From: Methanomicrobiaceae archaeon
GTDB taxonomy: Archaea; Halobacteriota; Methanomicrobia; Methanomicrobiales; Methanomicrobiaceae
Assembly: GCA_016937345.1 (NCBI GenBank)
Contig: JAFGWE010000040.1
Span: forward strand, 1-50,976
Length of the DNA: 50,976 nt
Direction: 5' to 3'
The notes under the pieces are model-generated. The model did not search any database, was not told where the DNA came from, and worked only from the letters and a program-made list of their open reading frames with translations. Each line of letters opens with the position of its first letter. Positions within the stretch are counted from its first letter, which is position 1. Position numbers and translations under genes: made by a program. Below are positions 32,792-42,849 of this stretch, piece after piece.

Positions 32792-33547
32792 CTAAATTGT
32801 CCCTTCACCCATGAGAGAGAGGACGTATTTACGCAGATTTGCAAACTCCGGCGCTGTTCTCTCCCTGCATCTCGGAATGTCAACCGCAACAATCTCTTTT
32901 ATTTTCCCTGGCCGCGGGGACATTATGATGATTCTGTCAGCCAGAAATACCGCTTCATCCACACTGTGGGTTACAAAGATTACGGTTTTTTTTGCACGAC
33001 GCCAGATCTCAAGAAGTTCTTTCTGCATCATATTCCTTGTCTGTGCGTCAAGCGCACCAAAGGGTTCGTCCATTAAGAGAACCTTTGGATCGTTTGCAAG
33101 TGCACGTGCGATTGCAACGCGCTGGCGCATTCCTCCGGATAGTTCATGAGGAAATGAACCGGCAAACTGCTTTAAACCGACAAGTTCCAGATATTTTTCT
33201 GAAGTTTCACTCCTTGCTTTCTTGGAAACACCCTTCATCTCAAGCCCGAATTCAATATTGTCGATGACACTTAACCAGGGGAAGAGTGAATATTCCTGAA
33301 ATACCATCCCGCGCTCAGGGTCAGGCCCCAGGATCTCATTTCCTGCCAAAAGAGCTACACCTGACGAGGGGGTATCAAGGCCTGCAACTATTCTGAGCAG
33401 TGTTGTCTTCCCACATCCCGAAGGGCCTACAAGGCATATAAACTCCTCATCTTCTATTTCGAGGTTTATGCCTTCAAGCGCCACAACCTCATCCGTTTCA
33501 CCTTCGGAAAAGACCTTCCTTAAGTTTTCTATTGACAAAAGTGACAT
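32792..33547 (-). CDS. ABC transporter ATPase, SsuB/TauB family
   Basis: The 251-residue ATPase has Walker A GPSGCGKTT (41-49), Q-loop VFQEYSLFPW, signature LSGGMRQR, Walker B VLLMDEPFGALD and the H-loop VTHSVDEAV. It belongs to the nitrate/sulfonate/taurine importer class. Its ATG abuts the TAA of the permease gene with no gap, and GAGGA lies 7 bases upstream, so the pair is tightly coupled. Substrate cannot be decided from the ATPase. Confidence 0.95.
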   Translation of the reverse strand: MSLLSIENLRKVFSEGETDEVVALEGINLEIEDEEFICLVGPSGCGKTTLLRIVAGLDTPSSGVALLAGNEILGPDPERGMVFQEYSLFPWLSVIDNIEFGLEMKGVSKKARSETSEKYLELVGLKQFAGSFPHELSGGMRQRVAIARALANDPKVLLMDEPFGALDAQTRNMMQKELLEIWRRAKKTVIFVTHSVDEAVFLADRIIIMSPRPGKIKEIVAVDIPRCRERTAPEFANLRKYVLSLMGEGTI

Positions 33548-34345
33548 TTATAGATCCTCCTCGCGCCATTTCAGCATCTGTTTGTTTACGTAATGCCGGA
33601 ATATAAGATCAATAAATATGCCAATAAATCCCAAAATCAGCATATAAACAACAACGCTTGGCATCTGATGCAGATTATAATATGTCCAGAGATTCTTTCC
33701 AAGTCCGTATTTACCGCTTCCTGCACCAAATATTTCAGCACCGACAAGACACATCCACCCCACACCCATTGAGATTCTGATGCCGGACATTATCGAGGGA
33801 ATGGCTGACGGAAATGCAACCCTGCGTATAAGAGAGAAGTTATTTGTGCATCCCAGAACTTTTCCTGCTTCGATGAAAACCTTTGGAACCTCACGAAATC
33901 CGGTATACGTATTGATAAGGATAGGAAAAACCGCACCAATAAAGATAATAAAACCGGCGGCTGCATTTGTGAGTCCGAACCATATGATTGCAAAAGGAAT
34001 CCATGCAAGAGGAGGAATGGGCCTTATAAGCTCAATTAAGGGATTTAAAGCAATATCAACATCCTTAAACCAGCCCATTGCAACACCAACAGGAATTCCA
34101 ACAATTATCGCCGCAACCATACCTATTGCAAAATGCAAAAGACTGTACCACAGATCCTTTGGAAGAGAGCCTTTCGGACCGAATGCCATCGACAGAAATG
34201 CCGATATTACATCTGTAAAACTCGGCAGGAGAAACGGATTATTAACATAAAATTCAGCAACAATCTGCCAGATTATTATGAAGATTAATATTGATGCAGC
34301 AGGAAGCAGAACTCTTTTTAGATTATCCTTCTTATTAGATGCCAT
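33548..34345 (-). CDS. ABC transporter permease, SsuC/TauC family
   Basis: The 265-residue permease has about six membrane helices and the EAA loop region VPKVFIEAGKVLGCTNNFSLIRRVAFP. It is typical of BPD-type permeases for alkanesulfonates, taurine or nitrate. Start chosen at ATG 34345 (MASNKK) with AAGGA 8 bases upstream; the longer frame to 34405 adds 20 residues that overlap the leader. Second gene of the importer operon; the binding-protein gene lies 177 bases upstream. Confidence 0.92.
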   Translation of the reverse strand: MASNKKDNLKRVLLPAASILIFIIIWQIVAEFYVNNPFLLPSFTDVISAFLSMAFGPKGSLPKDLWYSLLHFAIGMVAAIIVGIPVGVAMGWFKDVDIALNPLIELIRPIPPLAWIPFAIIWFGLTNAAAGFIIFIGAVFPILINTYTGFREVPKVFIEAGKVLGCTNNFSLIRRVAFPSAIPSIMSGIRISMGVGWMCLVGAEIFGAGSGKYGLGKNLWTYYNLHQMPSVVVYMLILGFIGIFIDLIFRHYVNKQMLKWREEDL

Positions 34346-34522
34346 ATTTTCTGTCCTTATAAAAATAAACTTACTGTCTAAATATAAACCGCCGGAAAAC
34401 AGCAAAAGCTTTCTGAATGTTTATTGTTGCATTTATGATTTGATCAATATAATGTAAAAAACATTCATTAAATGATGCTCTGATGCTTCCGGAGAGAAAA
34501 GACTTATTCAAAAAAAAAAGTT

Positions 34523-35539
34523 TCAGGCAGTTGAAACTGCCTTTTCATAGAATGTAAGGTCAAATATCTCATCAGTGGTAAGAGGTTTTTCGATGTATCC
34601 AAGTTCATTTTGTGTCTTCACATAAGACATTACACCGTCAACAATCAGATTGGGATCTGAGACCCATGCACCGTCCCAGTTTTTAAAGGAGGCTTCTGCA
34701 ACTTCTTTTGTATTCTTTGTGTAGTCAGAGTAAATCTGTGCAGCCTCATCCTGATTCTGTTTGTTATAATCTGTGGCCTGAAGATGTGTCTTCACAATCT
34801 CTGTTACTGCATCAGGGTTTTCCCTTATGAGTTTTCCGCTTACAACAAGGACACAGCACGGGTGATCAGGACTCATGGCGCCTGACCAGAGAACAATCTT
34901 TCCATTTCCTTCCTGTTCAATAACAGTCGGAGATGGTGCAGGGAGAAGGACTGCGTCAACCTGTCCGGCGGTAATTGCTGTTATTGCATCACCTGGCCCC
35001 ATAGGCCTTATATCAACATCATTTTCTGTATCAATTCCGTTTGCAATAAGCCATTCCCTTAAGATTGTGTCCTGAATTGTTCCCGGCGGGAATGTTGCGA
35101 TTGTGTGTCCGACAAGTGACTCAGGACCAGTGTATTCAAAGTCAGGTCTTACGACAAGTGCCGATCCCTGTGTCTGAACGGCAGCGATAATTTTAGCGTC
35201 AAGTCCGGTTGCTATTGCCGAAAGAACAGGTGCTGCGCCTACATATGCAACATCAATGTCCCCTCCAAGCATTGCCTGCATCTCAGGTGCTCCTGTAGGG
35301 AACTGATACTCATTCTTTGCAGGATCAACTGTAAATCCATATGATGCAAGGTTTTCTGCCCACCATCCCTTCTTCATCGCAGTCATATATGCAAGCTGAT
35401 GAGTACTTGGCTGGTAACCAAAGTTAAGCTCTTTAGTCTCCGCAGCTTTTGTTCCGTCAGGCGTTTCTGTACAACCCGCAACCAGCATAAATCCCGCTGC
35501 GATTAAAAAAACCATTAAAAGACCGGTAATTTTTTTCAT
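34523..35539 (-). CDS. ABC transporter substrate-binding lipoprotein, SsuA/TauA-type
   Basis: The 338-residue protein has a lipoprotein signal MKKITGLLMVFLIAAGF ending LVAGC (Cys23), followed by the NMT1/SsuA-type fold: LNFGYQPSTHQLAYMTAMKKGWW, GAPEMQAMLGGDIDVAYVGAAPVL, TFPPGTIQDTILREWL, GPGDAITAITAGQVDAVLLPAP. Relatives bind sulfonates, taurine, nitrate or pyrimidine precursors. In a methanogen a coenzyme M-like sulfonate is conceivable but not shown. Start ATG 35539 (GGGGA upstream) replaces a longer frame to 35596 that would add a non-signal extension. Confidence 0.92.
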   Translation of the reverse strand: MKKITGLLMVFLIAAGFMLVAGCTETPDGTKAAETKELNFGYQPSTHQLAYMTAMKKGWWAENLASYGFTVDPAKNEYQFPTGAPEMQAMLGGDIDVAYVGAAPVLSAIATGLDAKIIAAVQTQGSALVVRPDFEYTGPESLVGHTIATFPPGTIQDTILREWLIANGIDTENDVDIRPMGPGDAITAITAGQVDAVLLPAPSPTVIEQEGNGKIVLWSGAMSPDHPCCVLVVSGKLIRENPDAVTEIVKTHLQATDYNKQNQDEAAQIYSDYTKNTKEVAEASFKNWDGAWVSDPNLIVDGVMSYVKTQNELGYIEKPLTTDEIFDLTFYEKAVSTA

Positions 35540-35722
35540 TTTAAATCCCCGTTTATGATAAAACAGTAGTTCTTGAACATGGATTCTATAAGACAATATC
35601 CTTTTTTACACAGTTGTTTACCCATTAGAATAATTTTCTGAGAGAATAATTCCTTAAAAGCCAAATAAAACAACAAGCATCCAAAATATATTCAGATAAT
35701 ATCACAGGCAGACCAGTATTTC

Positions 35723-38071
35723 TCATTTCCGGCATCTGATTCTGACAACTGCCAGTGACAAAAATGCTGCAAAAGAGGCTATAATATAATCAGGTTCAAA
35801 AATTTTTTCAAAACCAGATCCCTCTTCACTGTTTTCGGGGGATTTAGGGACAGTTTGGGTTAAATACGATTCAGAAGGAATTTGTGTTTTTAAATCCGGC
35901 TTTATGGAGTCTTTGTCTATCTGCTCCGCCCCCCCCTCTGATGTTATTGCAAAATACGAATAAAAAGGAATTTCTGCAGAGTATGAATGAAAACCGGAAT
36001 TTTCTCCGTCATAAATAACAGATGTGTGAATCCAGCTTTCAGTATCAGTGTTGTAGAGAAGAAAACCCACACCGTCTTTGGAAAGAGAATTTTCTTCAAG
36101 CCATCTGCGGCTTACATCAAAACTAACAGCAGATGCCATAACAGATGATTGAGTAGCCCAGTAAACCCTGATCTCCCCGTATTCATAGACAGGCAGATTT
36201 GGCGGCCTGAAAAGATCTCCCCTCTCAGACATTCGTTCTACTGTAAACATAGCTTTGGGAGTATCATCCGAAAAAATTGCAGACAACATCTTTACAGCCC
36301 CTTTATCCATTTCAAACGTGACAGTCTCCCCGGCTTTTATATTATATGCAGAGCCCGTGGAGGTTTTTGTGTTGCCGGAATTGCCAGAATGACTGAGACT
36401 CCCCCCTGTATTTTGAGCGGCCGGATATTGTTCTGAAGGATTTGAATAAACCGTTACCATATTTCCACGTGTTGTTGTGTTTATAAGACCATTTCTTCCT
36501 GTTAAAAGAGAGACTGTATAGTTTCCGGCACTTTCATAGATGTGAGAAGCATTTTTTTGTGAGATAATTGTTGTATTTAAAAATTCACCGTCTCCAAATG
36601 ACCAGTTCCAGAATAATGGCTCACCACGGCTCTTATCTGTAAAATTTACACATAATGGGGCAAATCCTGAAACATTTACCGCAGCAAAATCAGAGTATGT
36701 ATTTACATCTATATTTTTTGTTATTTCAGATGTACCGAATATGTTTGATACATTCAGGGTTACCGGATAAGTACCTGATGTTGGATATTCATGAATAGGA
36801 GGAGTCCCTGTGTATGACTCATAGCCGTCGCCAAAGTTCCAGTGCCAGCCTGTTACAGGAGACTGCGAAGATGTTGAATCAGAAAATAATACAGTCATAT
36901 TCTCATCATTGTAAGATACGGATGAACTAAAATCCGCCTCCGGTTTTGCACCTTTTATTCCAAAATAAAGGTCTCCCGCATCCTCCCTGTAAAATGCAAC
37001 CACAGGAAGATCGGTTGCCGGATCAAATGACAGCGCGTTGTAAAGACCTGAATCTGATTCAGAATAAACAATCTCTTTCTGCCATGCAGAAGGATTGTTC
37101 AGGTCACAGAAGGCAAACTTCAGATCGCCGGGAAGGCCGTTTCTGCCGTCATAGTAACTTATTCCGGGGCAGCCCGACTTGTTGTATGCAAGTTTTGTGT
37201 AAGGAACAGCGCTGTATTTTCCTACTGTCCCATCAACACAGGTCTTTTTCCAGGATATTCCATCATACCATGCGTACCAAAGAATTCCTGTAGTCTTCTG
37301 GATATAGCTGATTCCCGGATATCCGGATGAATTAAATGCAAGAGAGCAGCTCAGACCATACCCATCGGAGTTATGTGGAGTAACAGGGAATTTCCAGGAT
37401 GTGCCGTCAAACTCAGTAAACCTCAGTCTTCCATCCGGAGCTCCCCTCAGATATGCTATTGCAGGCAGTCCCGAGACAGGATTTACTGCAGCCGAGGTGT
37501 AAACTTTGCAGTCGCTTCCCCAGACCTCTTCACCATGCCATGATTCATCATTAGCATATGCAAAAAACAGCTCTTCTCCCGGACCGGTATAAGAGATCAG
37601 GGGAATATCTGAATTGTTAAAGACAAGAGATGGAAATGAAGTCTTAATTCCAAGAGAACCCACAAGACTTTCATTCCAGGATTCAGAATTTCCCCATTCA
37701 GTGTTCAGCGCTTTAATGAATCTTACCTCTTTAAAAGGCAATTCTGAGAAGAATACAATACAGGGATTCCCTGATGAGTTAAAAGCGAGTGAACTATACA
37801 GAGAATTATCTGATATGAGAGCATTTTTGTTCCAGATACTCCCGTTATACCATGCAAATCTGAGGCTTGATGAGCCGGATTCCATATAACTTATGCCAGG
37901 ATAGCCTGTCAGAGGATTGTATGACAGAGAACAGTATTTTCCGGAATCACCGTCTGAATCCACAAGAGTGAAGTTCCAGGAGTATTCATAAGAGCAGACA
38001 TGAGCTGGAATTATAAATATCACCAATACTGTCAGCAGTAAAAAACGCCTTAGATTGTCCTTTCCCGGCAT
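35723..38071 (-). CDS. Secreted beta-propeller / PKD surface protein
   Basis: The 782-residue protein begins with a signal peptide (hydrophobic 10-22, cleavage near VCS). Residues about 35-385 hold seven repeats built around GxPxISY...LxFAxYNGxxW, consistent with a seven-bladed propeller. Two PKD domains follow (about 385-465 with WHWNFGDG and 467-550 with WNWSFGDG), then a Ser/Thr linker, then a domain like the archaeal PGF-pre-PGF domain (about 580-710, ending PFYSYFAITSEGG). The C-terminus has a 20-residue hydrophobic segment and a basic end (RIRCRK), so the protein should be anchored outside the cell. A surface or adhesion role is inference. Confidence 0.85.
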   Translation of the reverse strand: MPGKDNLRRFLLLTVLVIFIIPAHVCSYEYSWNFTLVDSDGDSGKYCSLSYNPLTGYPGISYMESGSSSLRFAWYNGSIWNKNALISDNSLYSSLAFNSSGNPCIVFFSELPFKEVRFIKALNTEWGNSESWNESLVGSLGIKTSFPSLVFNNSDIPLISYTGPGEELFFAYANDESWHGEEVWGSDCKVYTSAAVNPVSGLPAIAYLRGAPDGRLRFTEFDGTSWKFPVTPHNSDGYGLSCSLAFNSSGYPGISYIQKTTGILWYAWYDGISWKKTCVDGTVGKYSAVPYTKLAYNKSGCPGISYYDGRNGLPGDLKFAFCDLNNPSAWQKEIVYSESDSGLYNALSFDPATDLPVVAFYREDAGDLYFGIKGAKPEADFSSSVSYNDENMTVLFSDSTSSQSPVTGWHWNFGDGYESYTGTPPIHEYPTSGTYPVTLNVSNIFGTSEITKNIDVNTYSDFAAVNVSGFAPLCVNFTDKSRGEPLFWNWSFGDGEFLNTTIISQKNASHIYESAGNYTVSLLTGRNGLINTTTRGNMVTVYSNPSEQYPAAQNTGGSLSHSGNSGNTKTSTGSAYNIKAGETVTFEMDKGAVKMLSAIFSDDTPKAMFTVERMSERGDLFRPPNLPVYEYGEIRVYWATQSSVMASAVSFDVSRRWLEENSLSKDGVGFLLYNTDTESWIHTSVIYDGENSGFHSYSAEIPFYSYFAITSEGGAEQIDKDSIKPDLKTQIPSESYLTQTVPKSPENSEEGSGFEKIFEPDYIIASFAAFLSLAVVRIRCRK

Positions 38072-38288
38072 TATTAATGGCTTTATCAGACATTTTTTTT
38101 AAATTTTTTGTTTTTAATCAATTCCACAATTATCGGATTTAAAGCCAATTATTACCAAATAACACCCGTTTTATAGATTTATTAAAAGATAGGATATTTT
38201 GCAAAAATTACCGGGAATTGGAAAGTCAGATAAATAGTCGCCTTAAATATGCTTCTGTACATATATTACTGGCAGGAGTGTTCTGTTC

Positions 38289-39767
38289 ATGAGTAAGGAT
38301 CCGTTAAGGGGAGGGCGTCTGGGAGATGAGCGCCCTTCAGAAGTCTGGGGATATCTGTCATCCGCAGAGGCAGACCGTTTTATTGGAGAATCAGATATTC
38401 TCGTTGATATCGGGCATCTTCTGATGCTGAAAAAACAGAAGATCATAGAACCTGATTCTGCAAAGTCAATTATGGAGGTGCTGTTGGATCTCCATAAAAA
38501 AGGACTTGCAGAGTCTGTTTATGATCCGAAATATGAGGATATCCATGCCGGAATAGAGGCATATATTATTGAAAGGACAGGGCCGGATAAGGGCGGCAGG
38601 CTTCATATGGGACGTTCGCGAAACGATGAGGTCGCAACTTGTGTCCGAATCAGACTAAAGCAGGATATTCGGGAGATTCTCGAAGAAACAGCGGAGTTAA
38701 GACGAGAGCTTCTAAGGCTTGCAGGCGAAAACCTCAATACTTTTATGCCTGGATTCACCCACCTCCAGTACGCCCAGCCTACAACACTTGCTCATTATTT
38801 CATGAACTATGAACAGGCATTTGGCAGGGATTTTGAAAGGCTCGGCGATGCATACATGAGAGTTGATATGTGCCCCCTGGGTGCTGCGGCCTTTGCATCC
38901 ACCGGCTACCCTATAGACAGGGAATATACGGCAGAACTTTTGGGATTTTCAGGAGTTCTTGAAAACTCTATGGACTGTGTATCAGGCCGTGATTTCTGTC
39001 TTGAGACAATTTCAGGCTGCAGTATTCTGATGACTACACTTAGCAGAATGTGTGAGGAGCTAATAATCTGGAGCTCCTCTTTTGCAGGATTTGTGAATCT
39101 TAATGATTCATACTGTTCAACAAGCTCAATTATGCCCCAGAAGAAAAACCCCGATTGTGCAGAGATTATGCGCGGAAAGGCAGGCTCTGTTGCAGGCGCA
39201 CTCATGGCATCTGTTACTCTCATAAAAGGTCTTCCCATGAGCTATAACCGCGACATGCAGGATTTATGGCCTCATCTGTGGAGGGCTGTTTCGGATACAA
39301 AGTCTTCAGTTAAGATAATGTCCGGAATGCTTAGGACAGCTGTTTTTAACAAAGAGAGAATGGCAGAGGAAGCTGGAAAAGGATTTTCAACAGCAACGGA
39401 ACTTGCAGATGTCATGGTAAGAGATTATGGCCTTCCCTTCAGAACTGCGCATGGAATCGTCGGCCGTGCTGTAAGGCTGGGAAGACTTGATATTGAGACT
39501 CTTGAGAAGGCAGGCATTGATATGGCAGAGATCTCCTTAAAGGAAAGGGGCATGGATGAGAATCACGTCAGAAAAGCCCTTGATGTTGAGTTTTCCGTAA
39601 ACGAGAGGACTGCAACGGGAGGACCTGCACCAAAGGCAGTAATAAAGAGTCTTGAAAAGCGCGAATATGCCTTAAAAGAGGATATGGAATGGACAATCTC
39701 CCTTAAAGAAAAGACAGAGATTTCGCAGAAGACAATGATAAAAAAAGCAGAGGAGCTGATTGGTTAA
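38289..39767 (+). CDS. argH: Argininosuccinate lyase
   Basis: ArgH releases fumarate from argininosuccinate in arginine synthesis. The 492-residue protein shows the family signatures DIHAGIEAYI, GGRLHMGRSRNDEVAT, MPGFTHLQYAQPTT and the fumarase-superfamily signature SSIMPQKKNPDCAE. Start ATG 38289 has GGAG about 10 bases upstream, and a TATA-like CCTTAAATATG is near 38241. The fumarate formed could feed the reductive branch encoded at 30-32 kb. It is 2 bases upstream of gatD, an operon without obvious metabolic link. Confidence 0.97.
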   Translation: MSKDPLRGGRLGDERPSEVWGYLSSAEADRFIGESDILVDIGHLLMLKKQKIIEPDSAKSIMEVLLDLHKKGLAESVYDPKYEDIHAGIEAYIIERTGPDKGGRLHMGRSRNDEVATCVRIRLKQDIREILEETAELRRELLRLAGENLNTFMPGFTHLQYAQPTTLAHYFMNYEQAFGRDFERLGDAYMRVDMCPLGAAAFASTGYPIDREYTAELLGFSGVLENSMDCVSGRDFCLETISGCSILMTTLSRMCEELIIWSSSFAGFVNLNDSYCSTSSIMPQKKNPDCAEIMRGKAGSVAGALMASVTLIKGLPMSYNRDMQDLWPHLWRAVSDTKSSVKIMSGMLRTAVFNKERMAEEAGKGFSTATELADVMVRDYGLPFRTAHGIVGRAVRLGRLDIETLEKAGIDMAEISLKERGMDENHVRKALDVEFSVNERTATGGPAPKAVIKSLEKREYALKEDMEWTISLKEKTEISQKTMIKKAEELIG

Positions 39768-39769
39768 CA

Positions 39770-40996
39770 ATGGAGACAGGAGAGAGAGTTCTTTGTAAAT
39801 ATGCAGGGACACAGCTAAAAGGAACATACATAACAGAAAGAAACGGAAAAGCAGTCATAAAACTTGACAGCGGATACAACATCGGGGTTTTACACAGCAC
39901 GCTGGAGGTTATACCAAAAGAAAAGCCTGCAGCACCTTCACCAAAGAAGATTGAGCAGAACGAAAAACTTCCCAAACTTTCAATAATATCCACAGGAGGA
40001 ACGATTGCATCAAAGATTGACTACAGAACAGGTGCTGTTACAAGTCAGTTTGAAGCGGATGATATTCTCCGTGCAATTCCGGGCCTAAAGGACATTGCGC
40101 ATTTTAACGCACATGTGCCTGCAACAATTCTCTCGGAGAATATGACGCCTGCAATATGGAAGACCCTTGCAAGGACAATCTTTGATGAGATAAATTCAGG
40201 AACAGAAGGAATTATTGTAACCCACGGAACGGATACAATGGCATACTCTGCTGCTGCTGTCAGTTTTATGGTTCAGACACCTGTTCCGATTATCTTTGCA
40301 GGGTCACAGCGTTCTGCTGACAGACCGTCAAGTGACAATGTCATGAACGGAATGTGCAGTGCTGCGGCAGCACTATCAGACCTTGGAGAGGTTGCGGTTG
40401 TCATGCATGCAACCACAAACGATGATTACTGCGCAGTTCACCGCGGAACAAGAGTACGAAAGATGCACACATCAAGGCGAGATGCCTTTAAGAGTATGAA
40501 TATAAAACCGCTCGGAATTGTGGATTACCCGTCCCTTGATGTGAAGCTCGAAGATAGTGTCGTCAGAAGAGGAGAGAATAAAGCAGCGCTTTTTGACAAC
40601 CTTGAGGAGAATGTCGGACTTTTATACTTCTACCCTGGAATGAAACCTGAAGTCATCTCGGCATTTTCGGGATACAAAGGTCTTGTTATTGCAGGAACAG
40701 GCCTTGGTCACACATCATCCGCATGCATTGGAGCTGTCAGAGACTTAACAAAGGCAGGAACTGTTGTTGTTATGACATCCCAGTGTCTCAACGGCCGTGT
40801 ATGCGACAGGGTATATGATACGGGCCGCGATCTTCTGGATGCCGGAATAATTGAAGGGGAGGATATGCTCCCCGAGGTTGCGTTTGTAAAGCTCATGTGG
40901 GTTTTGGGACAGGAAAAAGACACAGAGAAGGTAAAAGCGCTTATGAAAACAGACCTCCGCGGGGAGACAGGGAGGTGCACACCTCATGGATTATGA
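39770..40996 (+). CDS. gatD: Glu-tRNA(Gln) amidotransferase subunit D
   Basis: GatD is the asparaginase-like subunit that frees ammonia from glutamine (or asparagine) for the archaeal tRNA-dependent route to Gln-tRNA. The 408-residue protein has an N-terminal beta-barrel (1-70), then LSIISTGGTIASKIDYRTGAV (catalytic Thr), GIIVTHGTDTMAYSAAA (catalytic Thr-Asp) and IIFAGSQRSADRPSSDN. It overlaps gatE by 11 bases and follows argH by 2 bases. Confidence 0.97.
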   Translation: METGERVLCKYAGTQLKGTYITERNGKAVIKLDSGYNIGVLHSTLEVIPKEKPAAPSPKKIEQNEKLPKLSIISTGGTIASKIDYRTGAVTSQFEADDILRAIPGLKDIAHFNAHVPATILSENMTPAIWKTLARTIFDEINSGTEGIIVTHGTDTMAYSAAAVSFMVQTPVPIIFAGSQRSADRPSSDNVMNGMCSAAAALSDLGEVAVVMHATTNDDYCAVHRGTRVRKMHTSRRDAFKSMNIKPLGIVDYPSLDVKLEDSVVRRGENKAALFDNLEENVGLLYFYPGMKPEVISAFSGYKGLVIAGTGLGHTSSACIGAVRDLTKAGTVVVMTSQCLNGRVCDRVYDTGRDLLDAGIIEGEDMLPEVAFVKLMWVLGQEKDTEKVKALMKTDLRGETGRCTPHGL

Positions 40997-42827
40997 AGAT
41001 ATTGGCCTTATGGCCGGAATTGAAATACACCAGCAGCTTGACACAAAAGAGAAGCTCTTCTGCCGGTGCCCGACAAAACTCCGCGATGTATCAGAGAAAA
41101 ACGGCGAGTTTAAAAGATATCTTCGTGCAACCGAGAGTGAGATGGGTGAGATTGACAGGGCTGCAAAAGAGGAGATGAAAAAGCAGGACAGGATTTATAC
41201 ATACTACGAATACGATACCACCTGCCTTGTCGAGAATGACGAGGAGCCTCCGGCACCGATGAATCCGGAGGCTGTCGAACTTGCCTTAACGATGGCAAAG
41301 ATGATGGATATGAGCCCTGTCGGACAGGTCCATGTAATGAGAAAGCTTGTGATTGACGGTTCAAACACAAGCGGTTTTCAGAGAACATCACTTGTTGCAT
41401 TAAACGGCAGAATACCGTGTATTCCGGGAGGTGCGGGAATTGAGTCCATATGCCTTGAAGAAGAGGCGGCACAGCGTGTTGAGGGGGATCTCTTCTCTCT
41501 TGATCGTCTTGGAATTCCGCTTGCCGAGATCACAACAGCGCCGGATATGAAAACACCCGAACAGGTAAAGGAAGTTGCCGCATATATCGGAATGCTTCTT
41601 CGCTCAACAGGGCGTGTGAAACGCGGTATCGGAACAATCAGACAGGATGTAAACATCTCAATCCGGGGCGGTGCAAGAGTTGAGATAAAAGGTGTTCAGG
41701 ACTTAAATCTGATTGACGAGGTTGTAAGAAGAGAAATTTTAAGGCAGCAGAATCTTCTTTTCATCCGCGATGAGCTGATTAAAAGGGAAGCATCAGTCTC
41801 AGATGAAATCTTTGACGTAACAGAGCTCTTTAAGGATACAGGCTCTGCAATTCTTAAAAAAGCTAAATCAATTCTTGCAGTACGCCTTTTGGGATTTAAC
41901 GGGCTTGTCGGCAAGGAGATTCAGCCGGGAAGAAGACTGGGAAGCGAGATGTCTGATTATGCAAAGAAATGCGGAGTAGGCGGTCTTTTCCACACAGATG
42001 AACTCCCTGCATATGGCGTTTCGGAAGAGGAGGTCATAAAGCTTCGCGGGTTTACAAACGCAAATCCGGGGGACTGCGTTATTCTTGTTGCAGATACCAA
42101 AAAACGTGCACAATGCGCAATAGGACAGATTTTAATGCGTGCCGAGATGGCATTTTCAGGTGTACCTGAAGAGACCAGAAAAATGCTTGAAGAGGGTTCA
42201 ACCTCTTATATGAGACCTCTTCCCGGCGCTGCAAGGATGTACCCTGAGACTGATGTCCTGCCGGTTGATATCACTGATGAATACTGGGAAGAACTCAGGA
42301 TACCGGAGCTTATAACAGAAAAAGAGAAGCGTTTTGCAGAGGAGATGGGCCTTGATCCGGCGCTTGCAAAAAATATTGCCTATTCTGTGAGAAGACCGCT
42401 GTTTGAGATTGCGGTTTCAAAGGGTGTTAAACCAAACCTTGCCGCAAGAACGCTTTACTCAACTCTAAGGGAGCTTAAGCGTGACGGCGTTGACACAGTT
42501 TCTTTGTCCGATGCTGATATCCTAGAAATAATGCTTGCCGTTGAGGCAGAAAAAGCTGCAAAGGAGGCAGTTCCAGATTTATTAAGAGCGGTTTCAAAAG
42601 GAGACAGTGTTGCATCCGCTATTGAGAAGATTGCACCGTCTGTATCTGAAGAGGAGCTTTCGGAAGTTGTCTCAGCCGTAATAAATGAAAGAATTGACTT
42701 TGTAAAAGAGCAGGGCATGCGGGCACTCGGGCCTTTGATGGGCGTTGTCATGAAAGAGATGCGGGGCCGCGTTGACGGTAAAGTGATAAGCGAGGCTCTG
42801 AAGAACGAACTTAAAAAGGTTCTTTAA
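40986..42827 (+). CDS. gatE: Glu-tRNA(Gln) amidotransferase subunit E
   Basis: GatE activates the tRNA-bound glutamate and transfers ammonia from GatD. The 613-residue protein belongs to the GatB/GatE family (MAGIEIHQQLDTKEKLFCRCP, MRKLVIDGSNTSGFQRT, TIRQDVNISIRGG) but has the archaeal AspRS-like insertion in the middle (RLLGFNGLVGKEIQPG, GLFHTDELPAYG) and the C-terminal YqeY-like tail (SVASAIEKIAP, VSAVINERIDFVKEQG). GGAGGTG lies 8 bases before the ATG, inside the end of gatD. Confidence 0.97.
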   Translation: MDYEDIGLMAGIEIHQQLDTKEKLFCRCPTKLRDVSEKNGEFKRYLRATESEMGEIDRAAKEEMKKQDRIYTYYEYDTTCLVENDEEPPAPMNPEAVELALTMAKMMDMSPVGQVHVMRKLVIDGSNTSGFQRTSLVALNGRIPCIPGGAGIESICLEEEAAQRVEGDLFSLDRLGIPLAEITTAPDMKTPEQVKEVAAYIGMLLRSTGRVKRGIGTIRQDVNISIRGGARVEIKGVQDLNLIDEVVRREILRQQNLLFIRDELIKREASVSDEIFDVTELFKDTGSAILKKAKSILAVRLLGFNGLVGKEIQPGRRLGSEMSDYAKKCGVGGLFHTDELPAYGVSEEEVIKLRGFTNANPGDCVILVADTKKRAQCAIGQILMRAEMAFSGVPEETRKMLEEGSTSYMRPLPGAARMYPETDVLPVDITDEYWEELRIPELITEKEKRFAEEMGLDPALAKNIAYSVRRPLFEIAVSKGVKPNLAARTLYSTLRELKRDGVDTVSLSDADILEIMLAVEAEKAAKEAVPDLLRAVSKGDSVASAIEKIAPSVSEEELSEVVSAVINERIDFVKEQGMRALGPLMGVVMKEMRGRVDGKVISEALKNELKKVL

Positions 42828-42849
42828 AAATATTTTTTTGATCTGTTTC

